Assembly: GCA_032158265.1 (NCBI GenBank)
Contig: JAVTIF010000019.1
Location: 558,001-622,000, forward strand
DNA length: 64,000 nucleotides
Direction of reading: 5' to 3'
DNA from: Bacidia rubella
Taxonomy: Eukaryota > Ascomycota > Lecanoromycetes > Lecanorales > Ramalinaceae
Shown here: one piece after another, positions 9,337 to 19,867 of the stretch
Layout: the number at the start of each line of letters is the position of its first letter
Position numbering within the stretch: position 1 is the first letter of the stretch
Notes under the pieces: model-generated
The model's input: only the letters and a program-made list of their open reading frames with translations
Database searches by the model: none
What the model was told of the DNA's origin: nothing
Translations under genes and position numbers: made by a program

Positions 9337-10826
9337 TCACTCATGATAGTTGACCTTCTTTCTGCTTTCTCTCCCACTTCTAGTCGTTTGAGGCGTCTTC
9401 ACTATCTTGGGGCTTTGCCAAACGTAAAACTCCTCACGCATCTCAAATAAGGATCCAAGGTCCTGATTGTTCCGCTTGCCCCGCATTGCTTTCCACGCGT
9501 TGACTACCCTCGTAGACTTGTCCACCCTTCCATCAACCTCAATGATGCGCTTTTCGAGCTCACTGAGAGTTGTGATAGGAGTCAGAAGTACGTCTTCTGC
9601 TGGCTCCTCAAAGCTTCGTGGGGATTTTTTCATTTGAACTTGCTCATGTGTTGGCTCATGCACGTCTTCAGCGGCGGCAGTATTTTGATCTTTGTGAGGA
9701 TCACTATTGTGACCAGGGGATGGTTCGACAGCTCCAACTGATTCTCGAGTTTTGGCTTGCTGGCTATCTTCCTTCTCTGGGGACGGATATGGAACACCAT
9801 TGGTAGCGCCTATCACAGCGTTTTCCATCACAGCGTTTTCCATCACAGCGTTTTCCATCACAGCGTTTTCCATCACAGCGTTTTCCATCACAGCGTTTTC
9901 CATCACAGCGTTTTCCATCACAGCGTTTTCCATCACAGCGTTTTCCGTCTCAGCTCCTCCCTGACTCTGTTCTTCAAGCCCATCTCGTTGGACTGGTGGC
10001 TCTTGTGGAGATCCTTGTACAGAAACACTGCCTACGGTGGGCATTTCATCTTTCGTTGATAATCGTTTGGATGTCGTCAACTTAGTCGGCGTGTTGTGTG
10101 GCGTCGGCAAATGTCTTGCGTATTTGAGCTGACCAGGAGGAATGGCCATAGTGAAAATAGAACCCTCAATCTTGACGACTTTTACATCTTTCTCGATCAA
10201 TGTCCGATTCTTTCCCTTTCCGAATACCCTAGCATAACTGAAGATGTCTCCTTCCCGGATATACTGGTGTTTAGCCAGCTCTTCGAGCCTGATGTTAGCT
10301 GATTCTCCGGCTAGATCATGCCATGGCGTCTTCTGCTTCTGACCCCAGAACTCTTCAAATTCGTCTTCCTTCCATTTATCGAATTTGCCTTCAGACCGCT
10401 CTCTGGAAGCCTGCAAAGCTTGCTTCTGCCATTCTGGTTCGTACCGACCTGCCTCAAGGTCTTCCTGAAATTCTCGGACAAAGCGTCGCCAGTCAAGGTT
10501 GTATTTGAAGTACTCTAAGGGCACGGAATACCCATCTTCATTGTAGGGTACATCTTCGGGCAAGCAATCTCGTCTTGCTTCTTCCCAATTTTCCCTCGTC
10601 CAGTTCTCGTAGGTTTTAGGATTGCAGAATTTGCCCTAGGACTCATCAGTTGGAAGCAGAGATTAGAAGGCTGGTATATGCTCACATGTAGATCTTCGTG
10701 CACCATAGACGACTTTGGATTGCTAGTGCTCCATACAGGGTCATCATTTTTTCTCACAGGTCGTGCAGGTCGTTTGGCGGGTCTTCCTTCAGGAGCCTTT
10801 TTGGCTGAGCGCTTCTTTGCTGCCAT
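9337..10826 (-). CDS. ASXH/DEUBAD-domain protein with pentapeptide repeat
   Basis: Two exons, 10826-10686 and 10635-9337 (intron 50 nt, donor GTGAGC, branch CTGAT, acceptor CCTAG), 479 aa. The N-terminus is very basic (AAKKRSAKKAPEGRPAKRP), suggesting nuclear localisation. The joined sequence gives a classic Asx-homology start (SSMVHEDLH then GKFCNPKTYENW), followed by FYxx-like helices up to RSEGKFDKWKEDEFEEFWG; this is the DEUBAD fold that in animals binds the BAP1/Calypso deubiquitinase. A beta-rich stretch follows (IREGDIFSYARVFGKG). The middle carries nine copies of a five-residue unit (ENAVM) from a perfect minisatellite. A role in chromatin or deubiquitinase regulation is inferred from the domain. 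Confidence 0.8.
9812..9946. repeat. Coding minisatellite, 9 perfect 15-bp units
   Basis: The unit ATCACAGCGTTTTCC occurs nine times in tandem without a mismatch, inside the ASXH gene. It adds 45 residues (ENAVM x8, ENAVI) and keeps the frame. Confidence 0.97.
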
Positions 10827-11160
10827 GGCGGGAATTGGGTGTAGGAATGATGTGAGCTTGTGAGTTTGTAACGAAACGCTGGAATCCGAGTGGATATCTA
10901 AGACACCCACAGTAAGCTTGTCACATCTTGAAGCGTGTCGCAAGGTGTCAAATATTGTGGCTGGTGATAAATCATATAGATTCGCGCCTAACGCGTCAAC
11001 GCTGGAAACAATGGGACACCTCACCTTGAGAAATTCACTTCTGCTTCTTTCGAGGCCTAGATCCGATTGAGCCTCATCTGATCTCGGACATGGCACCTTG
11101 AAAATACATGACGCCGTTGGGGACCTGTATATCATTGCTTCTTCGCCCGAGTCCGTTACA
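10827..11160. promoter_or_regulatory. Divergent promoter ASXH gene / SEC22
   Basis: 334 bp between the start codons of two divergently transcribed genes. It must hold both promoters; I recognise no specific site. Confidence 0.55.
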
Positions 11161-11967
11161 ATGGTGAAGTCAACGCAAATATGCCGTCTTGACGGTGAGC
11201 CTTTCCCTGCCCCTCCCAGAATGCCTCTAATTGGGCTCTAGGTCTGATGCTTGCGGCTTCAGTCGATGATGAAATGGTTATTAGCCCCAAAAATTCTACG
11301 AAGCTCAATGGCTAAGGCAATGACAGACGGAATCCGAGCTATCGCAGACCAAACAGAACGTGAAGATGATCGTGAGACGGCTGGACCGCAATTCTGAGCC
11401 TAGAGCAAGCATTGAGGCAGACAGATTTACTATACAGTATGTTCATGCCACGGGCAGAGAAGTTACAACATGAAAGCTGACGCAGGATCTACGATCAGTT
11501 ATCTCGTACAGGATCAAATATGCTTCATTACTATTTGCGACCGATCATACCCTCGAAAATTAGCGTTTACCTACCTTCAGGACCTAGCTACCGAATTTAC
11601 GACAACCTATTCTTCGCAACAGTATCTCTCGCCGTCATGCCGCCCATATGCTTTCGTTGAGTTCGACACGTTCATACAGAAGACAAAAAAAACATACCAA
11701 GACAGTCGAGCGTCGGCTAACCTTGATAAGCTGAATGACGAGCTGAAAGATGTAACGAAAGTCATGACCAAGAACATTGAGGACTTACTGTATCGCGGCG
11801 ACAGTCTTGAAAGGATGGGAGACATGTCGCAAAGATTGAGGGAAGACAGTAAAAAATACAAGAGAGCTGCAGTCAGAATCAATTGGGAGCTCTTGCTGAA
11901 GCAATACGGACCGTTTGGAGCATTGGGGTTACTCATGCTAATCTTAATATGGTGGAGATTCTTCTAG
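11161..11967 (+). CDS. SEC22: ER-Golgi R-SNARE Sec22
   Basis: v-SNARE for ER-to-Golgi and retrograde transport. Four exons: 11161-11194, 11242-11276, 11327-11436 and 11499-11967, giving 215 aa, the usual Sec22 length. Exon 1 encodes MVKSTQICRLD. Joining restores DGLMLAASVDDEM, then TESELSQTKQNVKMIVRRLD and FTIHYLVQDQICFIT, which is the longin domain. Exon 4 gives CDRSYPRKLAF and the SNARE helix with the zero-layer Arg (DLLYRGDSLERM). A C-terminal membrane anchor (GALGLLMLILIWWRFF) ends the protein. The second intron has an unusual GTTATT donor. The acceptor at 11498, rather than an upstream AG, is fixed by the conserved HYL. Confidence 0.93.
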
Positions 11968-12198
11968 CATACAATCATAATTCTTTCTTGTGAGTGAGGT
12001 CATCCAAGGCTCATCAAGCATCTTGATCTCGTACTATGCTACCGGCTCTCGGGTCAAGCTAAGTAATGATTAGGTACATATCATAAGATCCCTGATAGGA
12101 ACAGGCTTCGGCAGGATGAGCCAAAAGTTCCGACTACCTGGATTGCTTCTACCAGCCTGTTGCGCAGTCGCTCTTAACGCATTATAACCATTCCAAAG

Positions 12199-13383
12199 TC
12201 AGACCTTCGCGCTCATTGAGCTGGTTTCAGGCTTTGATTGTTTTGCTGGAGAAGAACCTGGTACTTTATTCCTAAAAGCATCAAATTCCTGGAACAAATC
12301 GCCCTTGCTTGGAGATGTCGCTGGCAACGACATCTTCAACAGCCTCTTCTTCGCGGCAGCAATGACACCTTGGCCTCGAGAGCTTTGGCTCATCATCTTG
12401 TCTAACGTGGTAATGATGGTCGTTTCTGAAACGCCTGGCAACTTAACGTGGGAAGATGGAACAATCCCCTCCATGCCGTCTGCCTTGCGAACGTTCCACC
12501 ATGTCACGTATGCTCCGACACACCACCGCGCAACATCGACGACCTCGCCTTCGCTCAGGTTGATGCAATAAGGAGCGTCTGCTTTTTGTCCCAATACTAC
12601 CTTCCCCCGGGCAGAGTAAGTCATGTTGCGCTTCGTGAGAGATGTGTCAACGGCCTTGGTCCATTGGTTGAGAATGTACGTCAGGCTCTTCAGGGCTGTC
12701 TCGACGCTGGAAATGCCCGATGTGCCAAAAAATTGTGGCTTTAGTCCTGTTATGGCATCCTCGATCTTTGGAACCAGCCGAGCACACTCGTTGACAATCT
12801 GACGATTGCGTTCCATCTCAAATTTCATTATCGCGTCCAGTGCCTCAAAAAGCATTTGACTCATCACCAGGCGGCGTGAACGCCGCTCCCCTAGCTTGGA
12901 CATGCGAGCAGCATCCTTTTTCATCCGTAGCAATGCCAATTTCCCCATCAGGTAGCGAAATAGTAAGCAGGGTTCTTCCTCGAGTTTACCTCCATGAGGT
13001 ACATTAGCGTCATCTAAACTTAGTTCCTGTTGCCAGATAGGATCTAGGGATCTGCCCAGGCGTCTCACATACTCTGCGTGGGTTGCTATGTCTCTACTGA
13101 ATTGTTTTATCGTCTCGGCGCGGCTCTCTTCCGATTGCAAAAAGTTTTGCGGGTCGCTCCTGGCTTTCGATTGCAACAATTCTGCCAGCTTAGCATCTTG
13201 CATTGATCCGACCATGATTTCCTCGATTCTGGTTAGGTCCCTGCAAAGGCGATCCAAGAAATTGTCATGCGCTTGATGCCCTCCTTTGTAAGTCAGACCC
13301 TTTTCCGACGTCAACGAAGCCGCTGAGTCCTTGAGTAGCTGGTCTCCCAGCGCTCTCAGCTCAACTGGAGTGACGCGTGTCAT
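12199..13383 (-). CDS. Helical protein with C-terminal SH3 domain
   Basis: Single-exon frame of 394 aa. The first ~240 residues are predicted mostly helical (many Leu/Glu/Arg; ARMSKLGERRSRRLVMSQM), reminiscent of a BAR-type or other coiled helical module, but I cannot assign it. Residues about 262-315 look like an SH3 fold: INLSEGEVVDV, then WWNVRKADGMEGIVPSSHVKL, matching the typical ...GDxVxV...WWxxR...GxVPSxYV pattern. The tail is Ser/Lys-rich. An adaptor role in actin or membrane traffic is inference only. The frame is open for a short way upstream of the ATG, so an additional 5' exon cannot be excluded. Confidence 0.65.
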   Translation of the reverse strand: MTRVTPVELRALGDQLLKDSAASLTSEKGLTYKGGHQAHDNFLDRLCRDLTRIEEIMVGSMQDAKLAELLQSKARSDPQNFLQSEESRAETIKQFSRDIATHAEYVRRLGRSLDPIWQQELSLDDANVPHGGKLEEEPCLLFRYLMGKLALLRMKKDAARMSKLGERRSRRLVMSQMLFEALDAIMKFEMERNRQIVNECARLVPKIEDAITGLKPQFFGTSGISSVETALKSLTYILNQWTKAVDTSLTKRNMTYSARGKVVLGQKADAPYCINLSEGEVVDVARWCVGAYVTWWNVRKADGMEGIVPSSHVKLPGVSETTIITTLDKMMSQSSRGQGVIAAAKKRLLKMSLPATSPSKGDLFQEFDAFRNKVPGSSPAKQSKPETSSMSAKV

Positions 13384-14738
13384 TCTTGTCGACGCCGTGA
13401 ACGGCTGGTGCAGCCTGCGAAGTTCGTAGAAACGCCTCGTGCAGCTTAGGATTGGGGTGCAAGTACCTATTGGTCGCTCAATACCTGCTTTCGACTGACT
13501 TTGAAAAGGAGATCAGAGAGCTGAGCTGGCTCAATGGAAATTCTCAGCCTCTTCAACGTCTCTAATGATTTCGGTGATTCGCTCTCAAGACTCAACAGTG
13601 ATGCGCAGGGTGTGCACTTACCGTCTGCTAACGCATGTTTTCTGCTGCGAATCAGAGACCACAATGATGTTCCATGAAATTGAGAAGGAGTCCCTCCGCA
13701 GATCCGTTCTTGAAGACAATAATATGCATTCACCTTCACAGCAGTAAGAAAACTATGAAAGATGTTTCACATGGCAACACACGTGAACAATCGGCTAATG
13801 TGTTGGAAGCTCTCATTGTTACCACCTCTTGTCACAAATCAGGTGGGAAAGGCTTTTCGCACGAGCGTCATAAACCTTTGCGATATAGGAACAAAAGGCA
13901 TGGGCATCCCACACGAGAAACATAGCAACATCGTTTGCAGACCAACATTTTTGTTCTTTGGGAGTCAGTAGTGTGATGCATCTCGTACATTGACACTGCA
14001 AAAAGTCAGACTTTGCGCGGCCATAGCATTCACTGCAAGAGAGCAGTTTGCAGCAATGTTTGACATCCGCGTTTCGGCTTGGTTTCTTCCGTGTCTTCTT
14101 TCCTTTCCTTGCGCTTCGTCCTGCGTTTTCTATTTAGAAAGAGAAAGAGCGAATTCAGAAGGTTCGCAAGGCTTTTGGGTAAGATAGCCATAGCTAGAAC
14201 CGCGCTCCCTCGTACACCCGAAGGCGACGTCGATCCCCAATCCTAGTCTTTTCTTCAGCATCTCTGGTTAGAGATGATCTCTCGGTGAAGCCTAAAGAAT
14301 TTGTTTTCAGCATTGCGAATGGCTCAGGACCCCTCAAATCTGTGGCAAGGTACGATGCGCTCTCAGCTGGAATTGTTGAAGATCAGGATGTCCCTTAGTT
14401 GAGGTATTGAAGATGTGGGGCAAGGAATGCGGCGTCTGAGCCGGAAAATTGATGCATTATGCAGGAGACCATATCGTCACATCAAATGCATCAGCAAATG
14501 TTCTGTACCCTTCTCCAGGCTATGCTCGAGTTGGCAGACCCTGAAACATATTTGCCAAGCCTGATGCCTGGACGTAGCCTGTCAGCCTGGTCAAACAAGG
14601 GATGATCTTGCGCTATTGGATGAGGCGGAGCACAAACCCAGCGGTCTCCCGGACTTATAACAACAATCTTTCTCCCCATCTCATGAATGCAATTCACCTT
14701 CTATAAACAGGTCAGGAAGCAACCTTCGCATACCTGCA
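13384..14738. other. 1.35-kb stretch without a supported gene
   Basis: Upstream flanks of the SH3 gene (-) and a membrane-protein gene (+). A 90-codon minus-strand ORF at 13467-13739 could be a 5' exon of the SH3 gene, but I could not find a convincing splice that joins it. Nothing else is recognised. Confidence 0.5.
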
Positions 14739-15707
14739 ATGACCGCTCAAGAGCAAGGCTCTGAAGAAACAATGGCCAGCCCTCCCATCACGGCAGTGCA
14801 AATTGAGGAGTATCTCACGACAGCATCCTCCATATATAAATCGGCTCGGACACATCCTCGCTATAATGCTCGACGTCGGTCCCTTATTGCTATTGCTATC
14901 GGGAGCGTTCTTAACTTCATCAGCCTTCTGATAGCGTTCTTAGACAACGACTGGCATGGTTACAGAGCTCCAAAATTTGTTACCATTTGGACATCCATCG
15001 TTGTAAGTATCATTCAGCGTCCTTCATCTTACCTTTGCGCCCTTTAAAATCTTCTGGCATTAGATCTGCGTAAGAACGGGGTAGATGCATATGACTGTTT
15101 CTGCTTTTCAGACATGGGAGGCTGATATTGCTGTCATGCAGTATTCGAGCTCCTTTAGCTATCAAGTCTTTGATCTCGCATGCAGTCCATCTACCCGCCT
15201 CAAGAACAGTTCTAGAGACCAAGCCTCATTTATATCGACCATTCTTCAAAGACATATTCCAGCCTTCTGCATCTTAGGTATCGACACATTGGGTTTTCTC
15301 TCCTTTCTGGCGCTTTTGATCACAAATGGCATTGTTGTCAGTGATCTCCATGAGCCGGTGCAGTTCTACGTCTACAACTCTGTGCCGTGGATGGCTTGTT
15401 GGTACGTATATTTCTTCCATTCTGCGTAAGAATTTGCATGAAGCAAACCACTTTTTCACACGGTCGGAGCATAAAGCAATCGAGACATCCCTACTCTGCA
15501 TTGAAACGCGGCTGACATATTGACAGCGCTATCCACGGCTATCTTGCTTCAATGGCAGTACCGAACGTTCTGTCTCAGGCATACGGCGGAAAACGAAACT
15601 TCTGCTGCGCCGAATGCAAACGCGAGTCTGAAAGGCGGCATAACAGCGGAACTGATACGGAGGAGACGAGCTTGATGCAAGATCACGATGCCGCAGGCGC
15701 TGTCTAG
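14739..15707 (+). CDS. Multi-pass membrane protein, unknown
   Basis: Three exons: 14739-15002, 15112-15401 and 15527-15707, giving 244 aa. The splice sites are good (GTAAGT...TTTTCAG; GTACGT...TGACAG) and phases agree. At least two hydrophobic segments are clear (AIAIGSVLNFISLLIAFLD and ILGIDTLGFLSFLALLITNG), and weaker ones near VPNVLSQAY and SVPWMAC may add more. The C-terminus has a Cys cluster (FCCAECKRES) followed by an acidic tail. I do not recognise the family; it may be a small fungal-specific tetraspan. The start ATG is the first in frame, with a second Met 12 codons on. Confidence 0.6.
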
Positions 15708-16413
15708 ACGTACCGGATTTTTCGGCCTAATTCGAGATTCTGAGGCTGAACCTTGCAACAAGACTCATTTCCTTATTTGCATCGTGAATGGCTACTGAGC
15801 AATCATTTCAACGAATAGATGGAGGCGGGAGGCTTTAACGCCCAGTGATCGCACTCAGGTACTAGGAAACCGGGTCACGCAATTGAGCAATAGTACACTA
15901 CTTACGGCTAGAATCCGTTCTTCTTTCCCAATGAAGCTGCATTACGAGATATTCAGGAAACGATGATGGTGATCAAAAGACATTCTTTTCTTGGGCTGCA
16001 AAATCAGATATTGCGAGGCTATCCTACATGTATAGTACTATTTTAAGGACCAGATGTATCGTTAGCTGGTGATGAAATGTTAATGACAATAGATTGGATA
16101 TCGAACATCAAGATTCAGATCATGTGCGGTCTTGACTTGAACGCGAACAGGCAAATAATTGTGCTGTTCTCCTAGGAAAATGCTAAGTAGACACAGAAGA
16201 TTGGTTTTGATTCATGTTTGCATACTACGTGTACCGACCACGACTCCAAATCCGCAGCTTGCATAAGCTTCTAATGAAATGTGCATTCTGACGAGTCTTG
16301 CTAAACAGGCATGGTACAACATTTCTAGGGAGTACTACTAAAGAGTCAGTAGATGTTGGCAAAGTTTACACACCTGGTAGCGGCTCAAAATCCCTCTGCA
16401 CCTCTTGGTAGAC
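15708..16413. other. Convergent intergenic region
   Basis: About 700 bp of AT-richer sequence between two convergent genes. I see nothing recognisable. Confidence 0.5.
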
Positions 16414-17214
16414 TCAGCTCCGTCGTAAATTGCCCGCCCTGCTGATGTTGCCTGCTTGAGGCAGCATAATTCCGCTGCGTCCTTTCTGCGGTAGCTTTGA
16501 CCTCGAGATGGATGCACTCGACTGTCGCAGCGAAGGCTGTGCAATCCGAGAAGTGACTGCACTGCTGTTGGAGCGACTCAATGCTGCCTGCTTTTCTGCT
16601 GAGATATTGCCACCTAGGTCACCAGCAGATGCCTCACCATTCATTCCAACAGCATCAGTACCCTTTCCGCATATCCCACATTTGAGGCTGCAGCCGTCTT
16701 CAGCATCATCAATGCACTTCCCTAGAATAGGAGTCAGCGCCGCCCCGAGATTGGAGAGAATACCAGCGTCACCGCTTAGATGTTTGATAATATCTAGATG
16801 CTCTCCCTGCTTCACCAGCACATTCTCGATAGTTCTGATATGAAACCTCAGCTCCCGCTTCAGTTTCAAATGTGGACTCAAGAGTCCAGCAAGCTGCTCC
16901 CAAGCCTCATTTGGGGCTCTCCCCACCCCTTCACGATCTCTATTCCAAGTTGACAGGCCATTAATCTCTCCTGCGTAATCAAGGACAGAGTCTTCGAGCT
17001 GGTCGAGGAGGCACCCACATTCCATGATCTTGGAGTCTTGGTGGAGTCGTTCCATGGCTTCGATGATCGTGCCGACTAGATCTACCATATCCTGCATCAT
17101 TGCCAGTGCTTGAGTCTTGGGAGCGTTCAATTCGTACATGCTGGGCGGGATTTTGATCCTGAGAGCGGATTCTGCGTTGCTATGGCTTGTGAAACGTGTG
17201 TTTCTGGTCTCCAT
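16414..17214 (-). CDS. Hypothetical protein with CxxxCxxC motif
   Basis: Single-exon frame, 266 aa. The N-terminal two thirds look helical (MMQDMVDLVGTIIEAMERLH; LKLKRELRFHIRTIENVLV). A short Cys motif (CSLKCGICGKG) sits at about residue 180, which could be structural or metal-binding but is too small to class. The C-terminal ~75 residues are Ser/Arg-rich and probably disordered. No family recognised. Transcription is divergent from the gene at 17818. Confidence 0.5.
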   Translation of the reverse strand: METRNTRFTSHSNAESALRIKIPPSMYELNAPKTQALAMMQDMVDLVGTIIEAMERLHQDSKIMECGCLLDQLEDSVLDYAGEINGLSTWNRDREGVGRAPNEAWEQLAGLLSPHLKLKRELRFHIRTIENVLVKQGEHLDIIKHLSGDAGILSNLGAALTPILGKCIDDAEDGCSLKCGICGKGTDAVGMNGEASAGDLGGNISAEKQAALSRSNSSAVTSRIAQPSLRQSSASISRSKLPQKGRSGIMLPQAGNISRAGNLRRS

Positions 17215-17817
17215 ACTGTGGAATGGGACCCGTAAGGTTGAGGATGAGCTGCAATGCTTCTGTTGGGTTGTTGAGAAGTCAGCTCAGGATAGAATCTTAA
17301 TCAGCGAGCAATTGCTGTAATATGAACTCTGACTCGTATGAGACAGGTCATTGTTCGCGTCGCCTTCCAAGACAATGGCATTATAATGAGTATACAACAA
17401 TATTGGAGACTTGCTTGGGTGACGAACACCAAATCGATCTCTGAAATGTCGCAAGTCGATCATAGATGTGTCTTCCGCTGCATACTCCCCAGTCCCCAGA
17501 ATATTTCTCCTTACCTAGCCTGGTAATGTTGCCCCTCATAATCTTCTATCAGAAATATCAACGGCGAACAGGTCTTTGTTCCTAATGTCGACACAAAGAC
17601 ACCTTGGCAGTCATTGTTCATGATCATTGTGCAGTACGTCTGCATTGTCCAGTAGGGCAAACATTGTTAAAAACCAACGAGCAGCTCGCTTCCTCTTTTT
17701 ACCCATATAGAATTTCCCAGGTAAATATATACTCGGTTGCTTCCATGCGCGATGATATCTGACCAGCAAAAGAGACTTGATTTTTGTTGCACATCACCCT
17801 TACGTCTGTCATATATC
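17215..17817. promoter_or_regulatory. Divergent intergenic region between two hypothetical genes
   Basis: 603 bp separating the starts of the minus-strand gene (17214) and the plus-strand gene (17818). No motif identified. Confidence 0.45.
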
Positions 17818-18588
17818 ATGGACGCACAAACAACAGTGCGCAAAATCCTAAAGCAATGGATTCCAAACTATCACGAGGCCCACCAGGCCTACATCAATGC
17901 GGGCTGCCCTTGTACACATCAGCAGCGGTTGGAGGAGTATGAAGAGCCCCTCTCAGAAATCAAACGCGTGCACGCCATCATAGACGACCAATGTTCGGCC
18001 GTGGCATCCGACGTCACAGTGGCCTGCGAGACCGTCGATAAAGCAGAAGTGAACTTCAAGAATGCAGCAGAGACACTGACTGACGACCTGGTAGATCTCG
18101 TCGACCAGAAAGAGGCTGTCCATGCATACATGCCCATCCGGAAAAAATTCTACGGCCGGGTGTTGCAAGCATTCAAGCGAAAGAAGGTCAGTTCTCTTCC
18201 CAAGTTGTCGGGCGCGATAGGAGCAGCCTACCGTGAACATCTGGAAATCAAGCAGCTGGAAATTACTGCAGAGAAGAAAGGTCAGTCGTCCCTAGACCTA
18301 AAAAAGAAGAGGGACGAAGTTGTTCGATGGCGGAATGTTTATACTAATCTGAAAGAGCACCATAAAGAGCTTGAATTGCTGAAGCAGCGAGCCACTCGAG
18401 AGGAAGTGCTAATTAGGATGTTCTTGACAGAAGAAGAGGAGTGGGGAAACGAGTACTATGAGAGTCTGAAGACTGAGACATGCATGCACGTTGCAAGGGA
18501 TGGTCTGGAGACATTGATCTGTTCCAAATGCCGAGGATTTCGTTGGAATGACAAGAAATTGCCGGTCATTGATTTTGATGAGCTTTAG
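17818..18588 (+). CDS. Hypothetical coiled-coil protein
   Basis: Single exon, 256 aa from the ATG at 17818. The frame is open further upstream, but with a less natural start. The protein is highly charged and helical, with a coiled-coil stretch around residues 120-220 (EIKQLEITAEKK, DLKKKRDEVVRWRN, ELELLKQRATREEVLI). It has CPCTHQQR near residue 24 and a CSKCRGF motif near the C-terminus; together these might form one metal site, but that is speculation. It lies convergent to the LOG-type gene, 153 bp away. No family recognised. Confidence 0.5.
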   Translation: MDAQTTVRKILKQWIPNYHEAHQAYINAGCPCTHQQRLEEYEEPLSEIKRVHAIIDDQCSAVASDVTVACETVDKAEVNFKNAAETLTDDLVDLVDQKEAVHAYMPIRKKFYGRVLQAFKRKKVSSLPKLSGAIGAAYREHLEIKQLEITAEKKGQSSLDLKKKRDEVVRWRNVYTNLKEHHKELELLKQRATREEVLIRMFLTEEEEWGNEYYESLKTETCMHVARDGLETLICSKCRGFRWNDKKLPVIDFDEL

Positions 18589-18741
18589 CATTTCGGCATC
18601 TTCGGTATACTTGGTTTTGGGTATCTGCTAAAGTCAGCTGGCTGATTCAGGCGAATTCTTCGATCTTGTTTTCGCACCTCATGTATGCAGATTGCATTCA
18701 GAAGGCAAGCAATATCCCTAAGCGCATCGCCCGGTTGTGCC

Positions 18742-19485
18742 TCATTTTTGCGTCCAATCCAACTTAAACCGTCCTTCCGCAACTTTGTACTCCTTGAGCG
18801 ATTGAATGCACTCATCAACGCTGAGAGCCTCGACCAGAATCCCAGCATTCGTAGGTGCGATGAAACCATTTCTTACCGCGCTCTTTACCCATGTAACCAG
18901 TCCATCATAATAGCCATCGACATTAAGGACAATGACAGGCTTATCATGAATCCTCAGCTGGTTCCAGGTCGTGACTTCCATCAATTCTTCCATCGTCCCG
19001 AAACCACCACTTAGAGCAACAAAGCCACTGCCTGGACCTCCTTCTATAACCATCTTCGCCATCAAGTGTTTCCTCGTATGCATGTCTGGTACCACCGTCG
19101 ACTTTCCGTAGATCTTCTCATTCGTTTCCAGAGCGTCGCCACTTTGTTGTAGGTCTTCATTGTGCCCTGGTCGACCTTGTTGTTCAAACTGTCGCAGCGC
19201 ATCTGGTATGATGCCATGGACGGCCTCTGGCCCTGACAGCTCGACAAGTGTCCTTGCTACTTCACCCATGATGCCCGTCGTGCCACCACCATAGACGAGC
19301 CTCATGCCATTTGCATGCAAAGCCTCTCCAAGCGCTTTCGCAGCGGCTATATGATTTGGGGTAGAGCCCGGAGAAGACCCACAGAAGACGCACACGACTG
19401 GAGGTGAGCCTTTGGCCGGGCTATGAGGACGTGACAGTGAGGGTGTCTTTGACAGAGGCGCATCCTGAGAAGCCTGAGTAGTCAT
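18742..19485 (-). CDS. LOG-family cytokinin-riboside phosphoribohydrolase
   Basis: LOG enzymes cleave nucleoside 5'-monophosphates at the N-glycosidic bond and in plants activate cytokinin. The family was long misannotated as lysine decarboxylase. 247 aa from the ATG at 19485; the frame continues upstream without a better ATG. The Rossmann core is clear: VVCVFCGSSPGSTPNH, LVYGGGTTGIMGEVA, then GFVALSGGFGTMEELMEVTTW. The last corresponds to the family signature PGGxGTxxE with Ser in place of Pro; the Arg of MHTRKHLMA and the Glu are kept. The N-terminal 30 residues are a disordered Ser/Pro extension. Substrate in this fungus is unknown; nucleotide salvage or cytokinin production are both possible. 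Confidence 0.88.
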   Translation of the reverse strand: MTTQASQDAPLSKTPSLSRPHSPAKGSPPVVCVFCGSSPGSTPNHIAAAKALGEALHANGMRLVYGGGTTGIMGEVARTLVELSGPEAVHGIIPDALRQFEQQGRPGHNEDLQQSGDALETNEKIYGKSTVVPDMHTRKHLMAKMVIEGGPGSGFVALSGGFGTMEELMEVTTWNQLRIHDKPVIVLNVDGYYDGLVTWVKSAVRNGFIAPTNAGILVEALSVDECIQSLKEYKVAEGRFKLDWTQK

Positions 19486-19867
19486 TTTCGTAGATTGGGA
19501 TGGCAAAGGGAAAAGAGTGTTGAAATCAAAAAGGGTTATTAAAGATCGTAGGAGAAGCTCGGGAGGGGTGATTTAATGGAGGCGGAGAAATCAAGGAGCA
19601 GGAGGTTGAGAAGGATGCCAAAATGAGCACATAATGTCACCTTATCATGGTACTACAGGCTTCTCTAGAATAGTGGCAACACTTGAGCGGCTATGACACA
19701 GTCAGGAGGTGAAAAGTTATTTATTTAGGAAGAGTGAAGTGTTACAGGTATCGAAGCTTAGTGACGTTTTGCTTTGGCTGCTTAAGACCGAGGTATCTCC
19801 GGGCTCACTGCAGCATGACCTAACGTGCGGTCCTTTACTCCTTGCATTTGGACTCAGTTTTACCAGA
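19486..19867. promoter_or_regulatory. Divergent promoter LOG-type gene / CLPTM1 homologue
   Basis: 382 bp between divergent start codons. No specific site recognised. Confidence 0.45.

Noticed and set aside
9752..10059. Plus-strand ORFs with repeated ITAFS or SVFHH units
   Set aside because: Antisense readings of the ASXH-gene minisatellite.
13467..13739. 90-codon minus-strand ORF as an independent gene
   Set aside because: No motif, no clean start context, and no splice that joins it to the SH3 gene.
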